From: Tupaia tana
Lineage: Eukaryota > Chordata > Mammalia > Scandentia > Tupaiidae
Assembly (NCBI GenBank): GCA_026018925.1
Contig: JAKSZU010000008.1
Span: forward strand, 11,387,626 to 11,451,625
Direction of reading: 5' to 3'
DNA length: 64,000 nucleotides
Below, one piece after another: positions 20,393 through 29,638 of the stretch. Positions within the stretch are counted from its first letter, which is position 1. Every line of letters begins with the position of its first letter. Position numbers and translations under genes: made by a program. Under the pieces are notes generated by a model. That model searched no databases. It worked only from the letters and a program-made list of their open reading frames with translations, and had not been told where the DNA came from.

Positions 20393-21865
20393 TTAAAAAT
20401 CCAATGAATGGGCCAGAGAGGGGGAGCAGGAAAGGGAGGAGACCGTTCCAGGCAGACCATTGGCGAGTTGTTTTCTACGTTGTTGGAGAGATCGTTGGAG
20501 TTGATATATGTTGTCATGAACGGTGCCGGACTTGTTGGCGTAAAAGCAGCGTTCCTGTAAAGCAAGACAGAGACCTCCCTGTTCTTCCAGGAGGAGATTT
20601 AAACCTCGTCTATTTTGAAGAACCACCTCAGCCGGGGAATCTAGTTGGTCTGAGATAAGACCCTCAGTGACTTGGCGTAATAACACTAGCCAGTGGAGCC
20701 GGCAGCTGTAGCTGTGGTTAGGGAAACATAAAGGCTGAGAGTTTTGAAATTTAAGAAGGATAGCTCGGGCTAACGTTTGCCAATCAGATGGTATGAGCCA
20801 GCCCTCGGTGATAGCTTCAACTATAGCTAAGGTATATGGAGCAGTAGCTCCGTATTGGGCAACTGCTGCCTTAATCTCTTTTACCATAAACCTACTGTGA
20901 CGGCGCCAAACCTGTCCTTGGGAATCTATAGTTTCCATAACAGAGAATGTCTCAAAGTCTGTCGTATGTGATCCCTGAACTAGTTTTGTTTGTTTGTCTG
21001 TATTGGTTTTTAGTTTCTCGAATTGTGATACAAAAGGTATCTGCATGGATAATATTAAACCCACAATGTAGAAAATGCTATATGCTATGTAGACTCTTTT
21101 GCTATATCTCTGCATCAGTAACAACATAAACACATGCAGTGGAATAAGGTTGATGATAAACACATAACCACCCCAAGCAGAGACCATATAGAAATATGAT
21201 AAACAGCAGCACATTGTCCAAAAAACTGACCCAGTTTTTGACTCATTTTTCTTTGGCTCTTGTAGAGACTTAAGGTTGTTTTTATTTTTTAGTTTTTTGG
21301 ATATTTTGGGTTTTGTCTCACCTTCAGGGCTTTTAACTTCTTCCTCACTATCTAGGGAAATAATATCCTCTCCCTGTTCTTTTTCAATTTTAGAATCCAT
21401 GGTTAGATCTGAGGCGGCTATAGCCTCCTCCTGGGGTTGATCATTTCGTATGATCTGCTCTTCCTTAGTGACCATAGCGACAATTTTTGGTTCACTGGTG
21501 TGGAGCCTGAGAATTTCGTCTATTAAGTTCCAGTACAAAAAAGTAGTCACGGGAACTTTTTCTGGGCCGAATGTGGTATAACAACCTTTTAAAGCGTCCC
21601 GTACTCTTTTCCACATTTTCTCATCTATGGTTCCTTCTTGAGGGAACCATGGACAAACTTCTTTTAAGAAATCAAAAAAGGAGAGCAACTGCTTAATCTT
21701 AATCTTAACTCCCTGTGTCTTGAGGGCTTCTTTCAAGCCCTGAACAAATAATTCGTGCTGACTAAGCTTTTGTTCGTGCTGACTAAGCTCTTGTTCGTGC
21801 TGACTAAGCTTTTGTTTGTGCTGACTAAGCTCTTGTCCCACTATTACCCTTATTACTTGTCCCAT
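20393..21865 (-). CDS. Gag(MA)-STT3A-Gag(CA)-Env(TM) fusion frame, 490 codons
   Basis: One uninterrupted frame from ATG at 21865 to TAA at 20395-20393. Residues 1-3 (MGQ) give a myristoylation-type Gag start. Residues 10-38 are a four-fold heptad-like repeat built on LSQHEQ. Residues ~39-120 are betaretroviral matrix (around CPWFPQEGT). Residues ~120-209 are an acidic then lysine-rich linker. Residues 210-279 read as the cellular oligosaccharyltransferase catalytic subunit STT3A. Residues ~306-370 are the capsid N-terminal domain ([15 protein letters not shown]). From ~376 to 468 it is the ectodomain of a type-D-like Env TM subunit, including the conserved helical region; the loop cysteines are C433 and C440, but the expected adjoining third cysteine is F441. 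Nucleocapsid, protease, polymerase and Env surface subunit are missing. The start is chosen because it lies at the Gag position after primer site and leader. Whether protein is made is unknown. Confidence 0.85.
   Translation of the reverse strand: MGQVIRVIVGQELSQHKQKLSQHEQELSQHEQKLSQHELFVQGLKEALKTQGVKIKIKQLLSFFDFLKEVCPWFPQEGTIDEKMWKRVRDALKGCYTTFGPEKVPVTTFLYWNLIDEILRLHTSEPKIVAMVTKEEQIIRNDQPQEEAIAASDLTMDSKIEKEQGEDIISLDSEEEVKSPEGETKPKISKKLKNKNNLKSLQEPKKNESKTGSVFWTMCCCLSYFYMVSAWGGYVFIINLIPLHVFMLLLMQRYSKRVYIAYSIFYIVGLILSMQIPFVSQFEKLKTNTDKQTKLVQGSHTTDFETFSVMETIDSQGQVWRRHSRFMVKEIKAAVAQYGATAPYTLAIVEAITEGWLIPSDWQTLARAILLKFQNSQPLCFPNHSYSCRLHWLVLLRQVTEGLISDQLDSPAEVVLQNRRGLNLLLEEQGGLCLALQERCFYANKSGTVHDNIYQLQRSLQQRRKQLANGLPGTVSSLSCSPSLAHSLDF
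21029..21238 (-). other. STT3A: Captured host STT3A coding segment
   Basis: About 70 codons (residues 210-279 of the fused frame) read as the polytopic part of STT3A that follows the catalytic DNE loop: [39 protein letters not shown] and ILSMQIPFV are the recognisable words. STT3A rather than STT3B is indicated by FWTMCCC and by [10 protein letters not shown]. Compared with the human protein as I remember it, only about two residues differ. STT3A is the ER-membrane catalytic subunit that transfers N-glycans cotranslationally. Only two or three membrane spans are present and the catalytic WWD region is absent, so no enzyme activity is expected. Flanking residues on both sides do not match STT3A, so the edges are sharp. 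Confidence 0.88.
21756..21843 (-). repeat. 21-bp tandem repeat at the Gag N-terminus
   Basis: Units close to CTGACTAAGCTCTTGTTCGTG (plus strand; 21 bp) repeat about four times. They encode a heptad-like LSQHEQx array that inserts a short polar helix between the myristoylation site and the matrix core. Confidence 0.85.
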
Positions 21866-21909
21866 TATTACCTTTATTACTTATAAGTAAGCAATCTTTG
21901 TTACTCACC

Positions 21910-22142
21910 GGGACGATTCTCTGCCGTTCCCTCTCGGACGATTCTCTGCCGCCCTATCTCGGGACGATTCTCTGCCGTCCCCTCCTCGGACGATTCTCTG
22001 CCGTCCTATCTCGGGACGATTCTCTGCCGTCCTATCTCGGGACGATTCTCTGCCGTCCCCTCCTCGGACGATTCTCTGCCGTCCTATCTCGGGACGATTC
22101 TCTGCCGTCCTATCTTGGGACGATTCTCTGCCGTCCCCTCTT
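21910..22142 (-). repeat. Nine-unit tandem array in the retroviral leader
   Basis: Nine units of 25-27 bp, each containing GGACGATTCTCTGCCGTCC or a one-base variant on the plus strand. On the RNA strand each unit has the inverted ends GGACG...CGTCC and can form a small stem-loop. The array lies between primer site and Gag start, where packaging and dimerisation signals lie in retroviruses. Such a function here is inference. Confidence 0.88.
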
Positions 22143-22174
22143 CGGGTGCTCTTCACTGGATCCTTCGTACTCAG

Positions 22175-22193
22175 GTCCCTTGTTCGAGCGCCA
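22175..22193 (-). promoter_or_regulatory. tRNA-Lys-like primer binding site
   Basis: Minus strand TGGCGCTCGAACAAGGGAC begins two bases after the end of the 5' LTR. It resembles the primer site complementary to tRNA-Lys3, with one substitution and one inserted A. The Lys type fits a betaretroviral relative. Confidence 0.85.
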
Positions 22194-22195
22194 CT

Positions 22196-22811
22196 TGTCC
22201 CAACCTGGTTCGGGCGCCACGTGTCCCGACCTGGTGGGACAGTCAAACAGGTTTCCTGAGGGAAGGAGTGAGAGCCGGAACAAGCGGCACAGTGTCACAG
22301 CTCGGAGACGACACAGTGTCGTCTGTTTATTGTGGGCAGCACGGTACAGCACGGAGACGACGCAGTGTTACAACTCTTTAGGGTCACGTCGTCTGTTGTG
22401 AGCAGCACGGAGACGACGCAGTGTCACAGCTCTTCAGGCTCGTCTGGAGACGATGTAGTGTTACAGCTCTTCAGGGTCGTCTGGAGACTGTGCGGTGTTT
22501 CAGCTCTGCAGGCTCTCCAGGGTCGTCGTCTTCCTGGTCTTCTGTGTTGTCTTCGCTGTCTTCCCGGTCGTCTGGCTATTGTGGGCCAGGCATGGTGCTT
22601 ATATACACATTGGTGGATGGCAAAGGTGGGTTATGATTGGTTGCAAATGGTGGGCCGTGATTGGTTGTAAGCGGTGGGTTACGATTGGTTGCTTTTGGAC
22701 CAATCATGAGGTGCCAGATATGCAAATCTGAGGGATTTCTAGTGACCAATCATGGCAATTGTTTGCTCTCTGAGAAACCTTGGCAGACTCGCTGTTGCGC
22801 AGCCTCCCACA
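22196..22811 (-). repeat. 5' LTR of the ERV (616 bp)
   Basis: TG...CA bounded copy of the LTR. Aligned to the 3' LTR by eye I count nine base differences and one 46-bp length difference (one copy of the unit here, two in the other LTR). TATA box at 22598-22605, AATAAA at 22326-22331, CCAAT motifs upstream. It would drive minus-strand transcription of the fused frame. Confidence 0.93.
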
Positions 22812-22817
22812 ATGCCC

Positions 22818-22911
22818 GGCATGAGTTTTAAGCCATCATGTCTGGGACTTGAACTGCAGTTAATTACATGGAAGTCCAGAGATGTAACCATTACATCATC
22901 TGCTGGTTCCC
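22818..22911 (-). repeat. SINE, tRNA-like head, continued after the ERV
   Basis: Second half of the SINE that starts at 19257. It continues with GGCATGAGTTTTAAGCC and the B box, and ends CTGCTGGTTCC. The ERV target duplication ATGCCC is at its inner edge. Confidence 0.92.
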
Positions 22912-22927
22912 CAAGTTATCGTTTTTC

Positions 22928-23199
22928 TTTTTCTTCTCTTTTTTTTTTTATTTTTTTGAGAGAGAGATTTTTGCTATAGGACATGTGTGCTCACTGGACA
23001 GAGAGACAGAAAGCAAGAAATCACCCCTCCAGGGGAGATGACCATGCCACAATCCCTTCTCCTCCATTCTCCTTTCAGTATCTTGGTCAGGCATGCACAT
23101 GTACCTGGCATGAATTTCAAGTCGCTGGGCTCTGACTCAAACCACAGATGCCTACATGGGAGTCCAGTGACATAACTGCTACACTCTCTGCTGGTCTCG
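22928..23199 (-). repeat. tRNA-derived SINE, long form
   Basis: Full-length minus-strand copy with direct repeats CCAAGTTATCGTTTTT (22912-22927) and CCAAGTTATCATTTTT (from 23200). It abuts the head of the preceding SINE. Confidence 0.92.
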
Positions 23200-23260
23200 C
23201 CAAGTTATCATTTTTAAGGAGTCAAATTAGAATACTTTTTAAAAAATTATTCCTGATTTC

Positions 23261-23520
23261 GGGACCAGCAGATGGCATAATGGCTACGACATTGAACTAC
23301 CATGTAGTTGACCGTGGTTCGAGCCCAGAACCGGTGGCTTAAACTCACGCTGGCTGTGTGTGTGTGCGTGCCCAAGAGCCCAAGAGGAGAATGAAGGAGA
23401 AGGGATTGCAGCATGGCCATCTCCCCCGGGGGGTGATTTCTCACTTTCTGTCTCTCTGTCTCTCTCTTTGTGGCAAGAGCATGCACCCTATAGCAAAAAC
23501 CTCTCCAAAGGGGGGGAAAA
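23261..23520 (+). repeat. tRNA-derived SINE, long form
   Basis: Head GGGACCAGCAGATGGCATAA, B box near 23318, body and CT tract, ending CTCTCCAAAGGGGGGGAAAA. Direct repeats ending ATTCCTGATTTC at 23249-23260 and 23523-23534. Confidence 0.92.
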
Positions 23521-23534
23521 TGATTCCTGATTTC

Positions 23535-24115
23535 TGTGTATGGTGGTTATGAGCTACATCTCACAGATTGGAGCTCTGTCTTCTGAGTGTGAACTTGACC
23601 CAGGCCAAGCTGATAAGAGTATAGATCTCAGGTGGAAACCCAGGTCTGTGTGACTCCAAAAACCACCCTTATTTCATTCAGGAAAAATATGAGGACAGGA
23701 ATTCTATAAAGTTGAGTTACTTTTAGTGAACATCTTCTGGGAGCATAATCTATTGTTAAATTGTTTTCACAATCATTCAGAAGCTGTCTGGAGTAGCGAT
23801 GATAAGGTTTTGGACTGCTTTCAATGAGATTAGATTAGAGGCCTACCAGCTTTGGAAAGGAAGAGAGGGTTCCCTGCCTGACTTCTAGGCTTATCATCCA
23901 ATAAAAACATACAGGCTATAACTGAAATGACCTCCAGTAGGTCATGGAACTAAAGGTCAGGAGATAAAAAATGGTCTGTTGGAAATGTCCCTTGTTTCAC
24001 ACTTTTAGGAGGCATATTTTCATTCTTAAAGCTTGACATTTCATTTTTATTTACCAAGAACATTGTTTTTCCTTCAGGAAAAACAAAAAAAAACAAAAAA
24101 ACAACCCTTACATAC
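23535..24115. other. No recognised feature
   Basis: About 0.6 kb of unique-looking sequence. Confidence 0.4.
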
Positions 24116-24117
24116 AG

Positions 24118-24513
24118 GGGAAAAAGTTTATGGAAAATGTATATTATGAAAAAGCTATGGAGGGACCACAGCAGTTAGCATAGTGGCTATGTCGCTGGAC
24201 TCCCATGTAGTCGACCGTGGTTTGAGTCCCAGACCCAGCGGTTTAAACTCACGCCGGGTGCATGTGCATGTGTGCCCAAGATCCGGAGAGGAGAATGGAG
24301 GAGAAGGGATTGTGGCGTGGCCATCCCCCCTGGGAATGATTTCTCGCTTTCTGTCTCTCTGTCTCTCTCTGTCTTTCTGGCGAGCACACGCACCCTATAG
24401 CAAAAACCTCTCCAAAAAAAGAAAAAAAAAAAAAAAAAGCTATGGAGTTCAAAAATTATTTTGAACCAAGATAAATTTGTACTTGAATTCCATCTTCCAC
24501 AAACATTTTCTAA
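24118..24513 (+). mobile_element. Family A MITE split by a SINE
   Basis: Left part AAAAAGTTTATGGAAAATGT (24121) and right part near 24440-24513 (TTCAAAAATTATTTTGAACC, then 'ataaatttgtacttgaattcc') are diverged family A sequence. A SINE with target duplication AAAAAGCTATGGAG divides them. Confidence 0.6.
24163..24433 (+). repeat. tRNA-derived SINE, young long form
   Basis: Full-length CpG-bearing copy with head GGGACCACAGCAGTTAGCAT. 14-bp duplication AAAAAGCTATGGAG at 24149-24162 and 24434-24447. Confidence 0.92.
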
Positions 24514-24544
24514 AAAAGAATTATTTTATTTAACTTTATTTATT

Positions 24545-24689
24545 TATTTTTTTTAATTTGACCAGGGAGGAACAAGTGAGAGAGAGAGAGAGAGAAAGTG
24601 AGAAAGCAAGCCTCTAGGTCCAGGACTCAAACCACAGTCAGCCATGTGGGAGTCCAGTGCCCTTAACCACCACGCCAGCTGCCAGCCCC
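24545..24689 (-). repeat. tRNA-derived SINE, short form
   Basis: Minus-strand short-type copy: TTTAATTTGACCAGGGAGG end, GA tract, then B box and head ending GCCAGCTGCCAGCCCC. Confidence 0.85.
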
Positions 24690-24776
24690 TCCACAAACTT
24701 TTTGAAGTCCCTTTATACTTCCAAATAATAGGTCAATGGTGCAGGATGAGAGAGAAGGAATTTAAAATTTGCAATG

Positions 24777-25246
24777 GGGCCGACTCTGTAGCACAACAAT
24801 AATACTCTGTTTAAGAGAAGGTGGATCCCATATGGCAAACACAGTGTGAACCCCAGCCTGAAACACCGTGGACAGGCACGTCAATGCCCAAGACCCTGCC
24901 GGCTGGAGGGCTGGAGGAAGGGGATCTGTGACCAGGGTCTATGGCGGTACTCTTCTCTCCCTTCCTTTATTTGTTTTGTTTCCTTTCATTTGTCAGAGAC
25001 CATACATGTGCCAGAAACAGAAAGGGAAATGGGAAGATGGAGAAAAGGAAAGTGAGAAATCACCCCCAGTGAGGTGTGGTCATGCTGCAATCCCTTCTTC
25101 TCTATTTCTCCATTCTATTGAGACTTGGGGCACACATGTACATGTACCTGGTGTGGTTTTTCAAGCCACTGGGGTCAGGATTTGATCTCCGTGGTTGGCC
25201 ACGTGGCACTGGCACCCTTTACCACAAGACCTCAGGGTGGCCCTGC
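24777..25246. repeat. Two diverged SINEs in opposite orientation
   Basis: A plus-strand head at 24777 (GGGGCCGACTCTGTAGCAC) runs to about 24985. A minus-strand copy follows from about 24985 with its head ending near 25246 (ACCTCAGGGTGGCCCTG). Both belong to older subfamilies. Confidence 0.65.
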
Positions 25247-25309
25247 TTCTTTTCGGTTTTCTTCCTCTCTTTTTCTTACTCTCACGTGCTCATTACCACT
25301 GTATCATGA

Positions 25310-27125
25310 GTAAGGATAAAAAGTTTTAATTTCAATAAGTTGAATGAGCAGTCCAGACTAAGAATGATATACTCCCCTTGACAGAGGACATAGACATAGA
25401 ATAAGCTAAAAAAAAAAATCACTTAAAAGGTCCACTGAGGCTGAGGCAATATGGGCATGGTTGAAATATCAGTGATGTGTACAGTCAGACATGAAAAAAA
25501 CCCAGAAAGTTTATAGAGATGCCTTTTTTAGCAGATTGGCGCCCAACAGAGCTCCTACAGGCTTTACATGTGGCTCTTACTTGCTCTGCCAAGGTAAATA
25601 TTATTAAATAATTAAAATATATTAATATTGCCTCAGGCTTAACTTTTCCCTAACTACCAGGTTTTCCTTCTTATCTTTATGCTGAAAAGCAAACAGGGAA
25701 ATCTTTAGCCTATAAAACATCTTGATAGCCTGGGTCCCTGGGTTGGTGAATGGCAATACGAAATAGATTATTCTCAGTGCGTTTGCCTTCATGAAGTCTA
25801 ATGACTTTCATTCTTCCGGAGGAAATGTGGCTTGGGGGTTGGTGCATGATCTTAGGAGTCAGAGATCCTCAGTCATCTGGTCACCAATATTGCTCAGGCC
25901 TGGAAAAGTGATGGGCAGGTCTTTGAAAATGTCAATGTCCCTGCTTGGATTAAGGCCTGAAGTTAATGTGAACTTGAATTTCCTATAACTCACCTCTTTG
26001 TGGGGCAGAAGAGTAGGTAGCATGCTGGGGCCCAAAGCTGGAAGTTCTCAGTGTTGGCACCTGACCTCTGTCCTTGTCCCCTCCTGCCTTCTGCTGCCCC
26101 TGCACAGGCCCAAGGCTCTGAACCACATTCTCCTGCCCAATTCCTATGTCCACTGGAGTCTACATGACAGCACCATTCTTGGCCTGTGCCAGAAGGTGTG
26201 GGGAAAACCTAGGCTTTTAAATTCCCCTCCACAAGAGAGATGAAAATGAGGGTGTAGATCATTTAAAATTTGTAGGAAGAAAGAATGAATTCAATGCTCA
26301 GATGACGGTTCTCTCTGGGAGCTGGATAGGCCTAGGAGATGGAAGATAGTTCATGGCCAAAAGCTGTCCAGTTCTTCAACATTTGTCAATCTCCCCTCAT
26401 GCAGTATGAGTTTAGTTAGTAAAATTTCAGGGAAAGGACTGAAGGTAACAGTTTTCTTCTTTGGCACATTCAGTTTACAGTCTTTATCGGAGTAAAGGAC
26501 TTCCCTGCATTTTAGGAGAGAAAGAAGATCAAAGATGACCAAGGGAAAGGAGGCAGGAGAAGGTCAGAGAGAGCTGGTTCTGTAGCAGCCCCTTCAGCTC
26601 AGCACGGGGTCATATCCTGAGCCCAGGACTTTCCATCGTAGCTCCACGTTCTACCAGCTTGGTCTGGATTAGGTTCCCATGCACCAGGAAGCCGGAACTC
26701 AAATCGCGATATGGAGTTAATAGTAACTACCAGAGGGTCATTATCAACACGAGGTGAGATTATGCAGGTACACTCTGGACACAGCTCAGGTGTAACCCCC
26801 ACCTCTGCCCATCCTCATTATCTTTTACTTCATATTAAAATTTGCCTGGCTCGTATTTTAGATCCTGTGTTGGACATCTCATACACATGCTCTCCTTTTA
26901 TCTTCCTGAATCCTCTTTTCTGTTGAGATCACCATATAAGATAAAATTTAAAAAGGAAAGATCCTGACTCATAAAATGAACATGCATCAAAATATTATTT
27001 AGCTCATTAATTAATATAGGGGCTGCTAATATGTAAAAGCTGGCTCAAATGCAGATTTAACTTACAGAGACTTATATTTTCAGCCAGTGAGAATGGATTT
27101 GTATCACCTGAAGTCAAATAATGTG
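25310..27125. other. No recognised feature
   Basis: About 1.8 kb of unique-looking, moderately GC-varied sequence. Frames such as 25998-26243 and 26711-26926 have no recognisable domain. No transposable element identified. Confidence 0.4.
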
Positions 27126-27530
27126 AAGGGACTTCAAAAGTTCATGGAAATTGGCCCAGCTGGTGGCATGGTGATTAATGGATCCCACATGGCTGACTGC
27201 ACAGTTTGAGTCCCAGACCCAGAAGCTTGAAAATGTGCTAGGCATGTTTGTGTGCACGCCCAAAATTCCAAGAGGAGAATGGTGGAGGAAGGACTGTGAC
27301 ATGTGACATGGCTATCCCTCCTGGAGAGTGCTTTCTTACTCTCTCTTACTCTCACTCCCTGTATCTGGTGAGCATACACGCTTTGTAGTTTAGGAAAAAA
27401 AAAAAAAAGAGAGAGAGAGAGAGATAAAAAATTGAATTAAAATACAAGTTTATTCTGATTCCCAAATTTTGAAGTCTATGAATAGTTTTTTCATAATATG
27501 CATTTTCTATGGACTTTTTAAAAGCCTGCT
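27126..27530 (+). mobile_element. Family A MITE split by a SINE
   Basis: Left terminus GGGACTTCAAAAGTTCATGG at 27127, then a SINE, then the rest (from about 27419: 'aattaaaatacaagtttattctgattcc' to CTATGGACTTTTTAAAAGCC). The left end and the reverse complement of the right end pair over about 25 bp. Confidence 0.72.
27148..27415 (+). repeat. Diverged tRNA-derived SINE, long form
   Basis: Head GGCCCAGCTGGTGGCATGG, B-box-like GTTTGAGTCCC near 27205, body, CT tract, then A-run and GA tract. Inserted within the family A MITE. Confidence 0.85.
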
Positions 27531-27534
27531 CATA

Positions 27535-28270
27535 GGTATGTCTGAGGGAAAGGCACATTTGTAACCCTATCAGTTTTCTATAAAACTGTCCTTTTCTCTG
27601 TCAAGCTACAAAATAACCTCTTCAGAGATCAACAGCGGTACTCTCCACCCCATAGACTCTGACAACCTAGGAGGGTCCCTGGGGCAACTAAAACTCAGCA
27701 CTCCACTGAAAGGACACCTGGGGATTTCCTGTGTCCCTTCCAGTCTTTCCCATGCCTCTGGATATCCTCCTCTCCACGAATGGGCCAGTAAACTGAAGGC
27801 CCAAGTGTTGAATAACATGTGCAGGGGCTTTCTGCAACAGGGCTGAGTGGGACTCCAGGTCTGCCTGTCCCCTCCCTAGCAGCAACTCTCCCTTCCCCAC
27901 GAAGCCTGCTGCTTCTCCAATGCCCCTGTGAAGCGCTCCTCTAGCTCAGGTAGGGGGTGTGGGGAAAGAAGGGATTCTCAAAGTGAGGGAAGGGTCCCAT
28001 GGAGGGACCAAGCTCTGTGCTGGGCCTCACCAGGAGCCCTGTTCCTCAAGCCCTCAAACCTCTGTAGCAGAGAACTTGGGTCCCCTCCCCTTCCCCTTCT
28101 GTCTCTCCAGCATGGGGCCATGTAGCAAGGGTAGGTGGGGACCTCTATTCCTATATGCAGAGCTTTGTGCCCAGCTCTCTCCAAGATTGCCCCGAAGGCA
28201 GGTGACTTAACTCATCAGGCATCTGGAGGTCCATGAGAGCCCTAGCCATTACATTTTTGGAATACTAAAA
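27535..28270. other. No recognised feature
   Basis: GC-richer unique sequence of about 0.7 kb. Overlapping frames on both strands of 65-83 codons show no family signature. Confidence 0.4.
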
Positions 28271-28275
28271 TTCTG

Positions 28276-28495
28276 GGCCGCTTCCTGGTGCTGCTCAAGA
28301 GAAGCTGGATCCCACGTGATGATTGTGGTCAAATTCCCTAGCCCAGTCAACTGGAAACAGACCGGGCATACACACAAGTGCCCAAGATAAGATGGGCTGG
28401 GAGACTTGAGGAAGGGAAGCCCAGCAGGACCAGACCCTGTGGAGGGTGCTCAGGCCTCACACATGCATGCACAGGAGCTCCATTATAAAAGAAAG
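28276..28495 (+). repeat. Diverged SINE, older family
   Basis: Head-like GGGCCGCTTCCTGGTGCTGC and 'cacacaagtgcccaagataa' body words, ending in TTATAAAAGAAAGAAAAC. Strongly diverged. Confidence 0.5.
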
Positions 28496-28504
28496 AAAAC
28501 TTTA

Positions 28505-28950
28505 ACTAAGATGGGAGTATATTAACAAACTCACTCTTTTGGTAGCTGGAAAGGCAAAAGTTCTAGACTTATAGCATGACTTAGAAGCCAAAAAGCATCA
28601 GCAAATAGCGAAAGGGTAGTAGCAGGTTCTATGGACGCCCAGGGGGATAGCAGGCACCTGCAGAGAGGGAGACAGAGCACTTCGGACTCATCTCTGAGTT
28701 ATAGCTACCAGCTCTTATGAAGATGAACCCCTTCTCACAGAGCTGGAACTAACTGGGTCTCTCATGAGATGTCTTTTTTACGAGACTGCTGCCTCCATGA
28801 TGCAATCATCATGCACCAATCACCACCCATTAGCCCTTCTCCTGGGACCCCACAAAGGAATTAAGTTTTCATCTGATACCTTGACAAGACCGTCAATACA
28901 TTCAAGTCCCAACACATGAATTTCTGGGACGTACTCAAACCACAGCAAGC
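28505..28950 (-). repeat. MLT/MST-like LTR remnant, antisense
   Basis: Shares GGAATTAAGTTTTCAT and the 'gtcccaacacatgaatttctgggac' block with the element at 34.97-35.34 kb. The order of blocks follows MaLR-type LTRs in antisense. Confidence 0.5.
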
Positions 28951-29374
28951 TCCGTTTAAGGAAAAGTGTCTCAAATTTAAAGAGGTTACCTCAGAGAACA
29001 GTGTTTTCTTCACCATTTGTGGATTTCAATAGGGGTAAGATGACTTAATCAGACAGGTAGTTGGACTACATAGATTCTAGGATTTCTTAAGAGTTGAAGA
29101 GCGTTTAATGCAAAATGACTATACTGACTTATGTTACTACCTGAGAAGATGCTCTTTTTGTTTGAATTTGTTTAAGCAAACAGATGGGGTGTGCTTTGTT
29201 GACAATGACCATTCTCTGTCTCTAAAGCTATTTTTACATTTGACGACCCTGCAGACATGGTGTTTGTGGGGCTGACTTGATGGTGCAGCATGCTGGATCG
29301 CATCGCAGTAAGAGATTGTCCTTGGTCTGTCCGTTTTACAGTTAGACTGACAACTGTTCATCCCAGACAGTGTT

Positions 29375-29590
29375 ATTGATCATCTGCTCTGTGCCAGGTC
29401 CTCTGCTAAGTACTTCCCATGCCCTACGTCATTAAATTCTCACAGTAATCCTCTGGTCAGCCCTGTGTGACCCATTTTACAGATCCAGAAACTGAGAGAT
29501 AGGGCATCATGTGTCCTTGGAGTTGCTCAGCCCAAGTACCACAGGGGAGTTTGGATCCCAAGCAGTCTAGTTTCTAAGTCCATATACTCG
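29375..29590 (+). repeat. MIR element
   Basis: Sense MIR pattern: 'ctgtgccaggtcctctgctaag', 'attctcacagtaatcct', 'cattttacagatccagaaactga' and 'gtttggatcccaagcagtct'. Confidence 0.88.
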
Positions 29591-29638
29591 TGTGAAGAGG
29601 AAAAGGTCTAGTAAGTTGTTAAAGAGTCATGATATGGG

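Larger units (their letters stand above)
19411..22811 (-). mobile_element. Miniature endogenous betaretrovirus carrying a host STT3A segment
   Basis: A complete proviral structure on the minus strand: 5' LTR (22196-22811), tRNA-Lys-like primer site, ~310-bp leader with a tandem array, one 490-codon frame, polypurine tract and 3' LTR (19411-20072). A 6-bp target duplication, ATGCCC (19405-19410 and 22812-22817), interrupts a SINE. Six-base duplication is usual for betaretroviral/ERV-K-type integrases. The internal region is only about 2.1 kb: protease, polymerase and Env surface subunit are absent, so it cannot replicate alone. The LTRs differ by nine substitutions plus one 46-bp indel, so the insertion is fairly young. 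The single frame joins Gag, a cellular STT3A fragment, capsid and Env TM sequence. Confidence 0.93.

Noticed and set aside
21898-22401. 167-codon plus-strand frame, and 112-118 codon frames at 19547-19992 and 22332-22670
   Set aside because: They are shadows across the leader tandem array and LTR repeats on the strand opposite to viral transcription. GGACGA repeats keep them open. An LTR-encoded protein would be expected on the minus strand.
25538-25553. TTGGCGCCCAACAGAG, resembling a tRNA-Lys1,2 primer site
   Set aside because: No LTR edge lies beside it and no retroviral sequence follows. A 12-base match can occur by chance.
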